This document shows, piece by piece, positions 21,528 through 21,709 of a stretch of DNA of 21,709 bases. Numbering within the stretch: the first letter of the stretch is position 1; every line of letters begins with the position of its first letter. The notes beneath the pieces are model-generated. The model was given only the letters and a program-made list of their open reading frames with translations. It was not told where the DNA came from and did no database searches. The position numbers and the translations under genes were made by a program. This DNA comes from Lingula anatina (taxonomy: Eukaryota; Brachiopoda; Lingulata; Lingulida; Lingulidae). Location of the stretch: contig NW_019773620.1 of NCBI RefSeq assembly GCF_001039355.2, positions 1 through 21,709 of the forward strand, read 5' to 3'.

Positions 21528-21709
21528 TGCAATATTACATAATGGTTAACAGCATAATGACAATCAATTTTTAATAATAAAATAAAGGTATCATGGATTT
21601 TCAGAAAATGTGACTAGCATGGGTCTTCAAGCCTGTGGAACTTCAAAGTCACACCTTGAAAATGCCAATATGTGAAAAATTAAACTTTCACAAAAAAACT
21701 GTTTAACCG
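21528..21709. repeat. Diverged further unit of the same repeat, running off the window
   Basis: TATTCTGATGCAATATTACAT, the TCAATTTTTAAT run, AAAATGTGACTAGCAT and CTTCAAAGTCACACCTTGAAAATG appear in the same order as corresponding words of copy B (from its TCAATTCTGATGC onward), with many more differences. It therefore looks like a diverged second unit in tandem with copy B. Its right end is outside the window. Confidence 0.65.

Overview
This window is nuclear DNA from an animal: AT-rich, with small genes split by GT-AG introns, microsatellites and dispersed repeats. All six genes have recognisable metazoan relatives. Repeated AGGTCA-type tracts and ACATGTAC tracts suggest a lophotrochozoan, perhaps a mollusc. 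That placement is inference, and I cannot name a species. Exon boundaries below were worked out by hand from splice sites, codon phase and family similarity.

Left to right: the 5' part of COMMD5 (minus, cut by the window's left edge) lies head-to-head with a complete VMA21 (plus), with only 158 bp between their start codons. Next comes about 3 kb without a gene, holding a repeat rich in AGGTCA direct repeats and a short GC-rich island with a hairpin. AMDHD2, N-acetylglucosamine-6-phosphate deacetylase, follows on the minus strand (6117-11288). Its active-site exon is present twice, and the exons for its last ~75 residues were not found. A repeat-filled 1.5 kb spacer leads to a complete six-exon CCDC169 (plus). 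After a further 1.9 kb comes a two-exon ankyrin/SOCS-box gene resembling ASB17 (plus), with a CRE motif just upstream. The window ends with the last three exons of PFAS (minus), which faces the ASB gene tail-to-tail. A ~435 bp foldback element lies between those two.

The genes do not form one pathway. COMMD5 is a trafficking-complex subunit, VMA21 a V-ATPase assembly factor, AMDHD2 an amino-sugar enzyme, PFAS a purine-synthesis enzyme, the ASB protein a probable ubiquitin-ligase adaptor, and CCDC169 is uncharacterised. The most notable signal is the duplicated exon of AMDHD2 (8004-8133 and 6117-6246). The two copies have equal length and equal phase. They differ at many synonymous sites but keep the catalytic segment, and including both would shift the frame. 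This is the pattern of mutually exclusive exons giving two enzyme isoforms.
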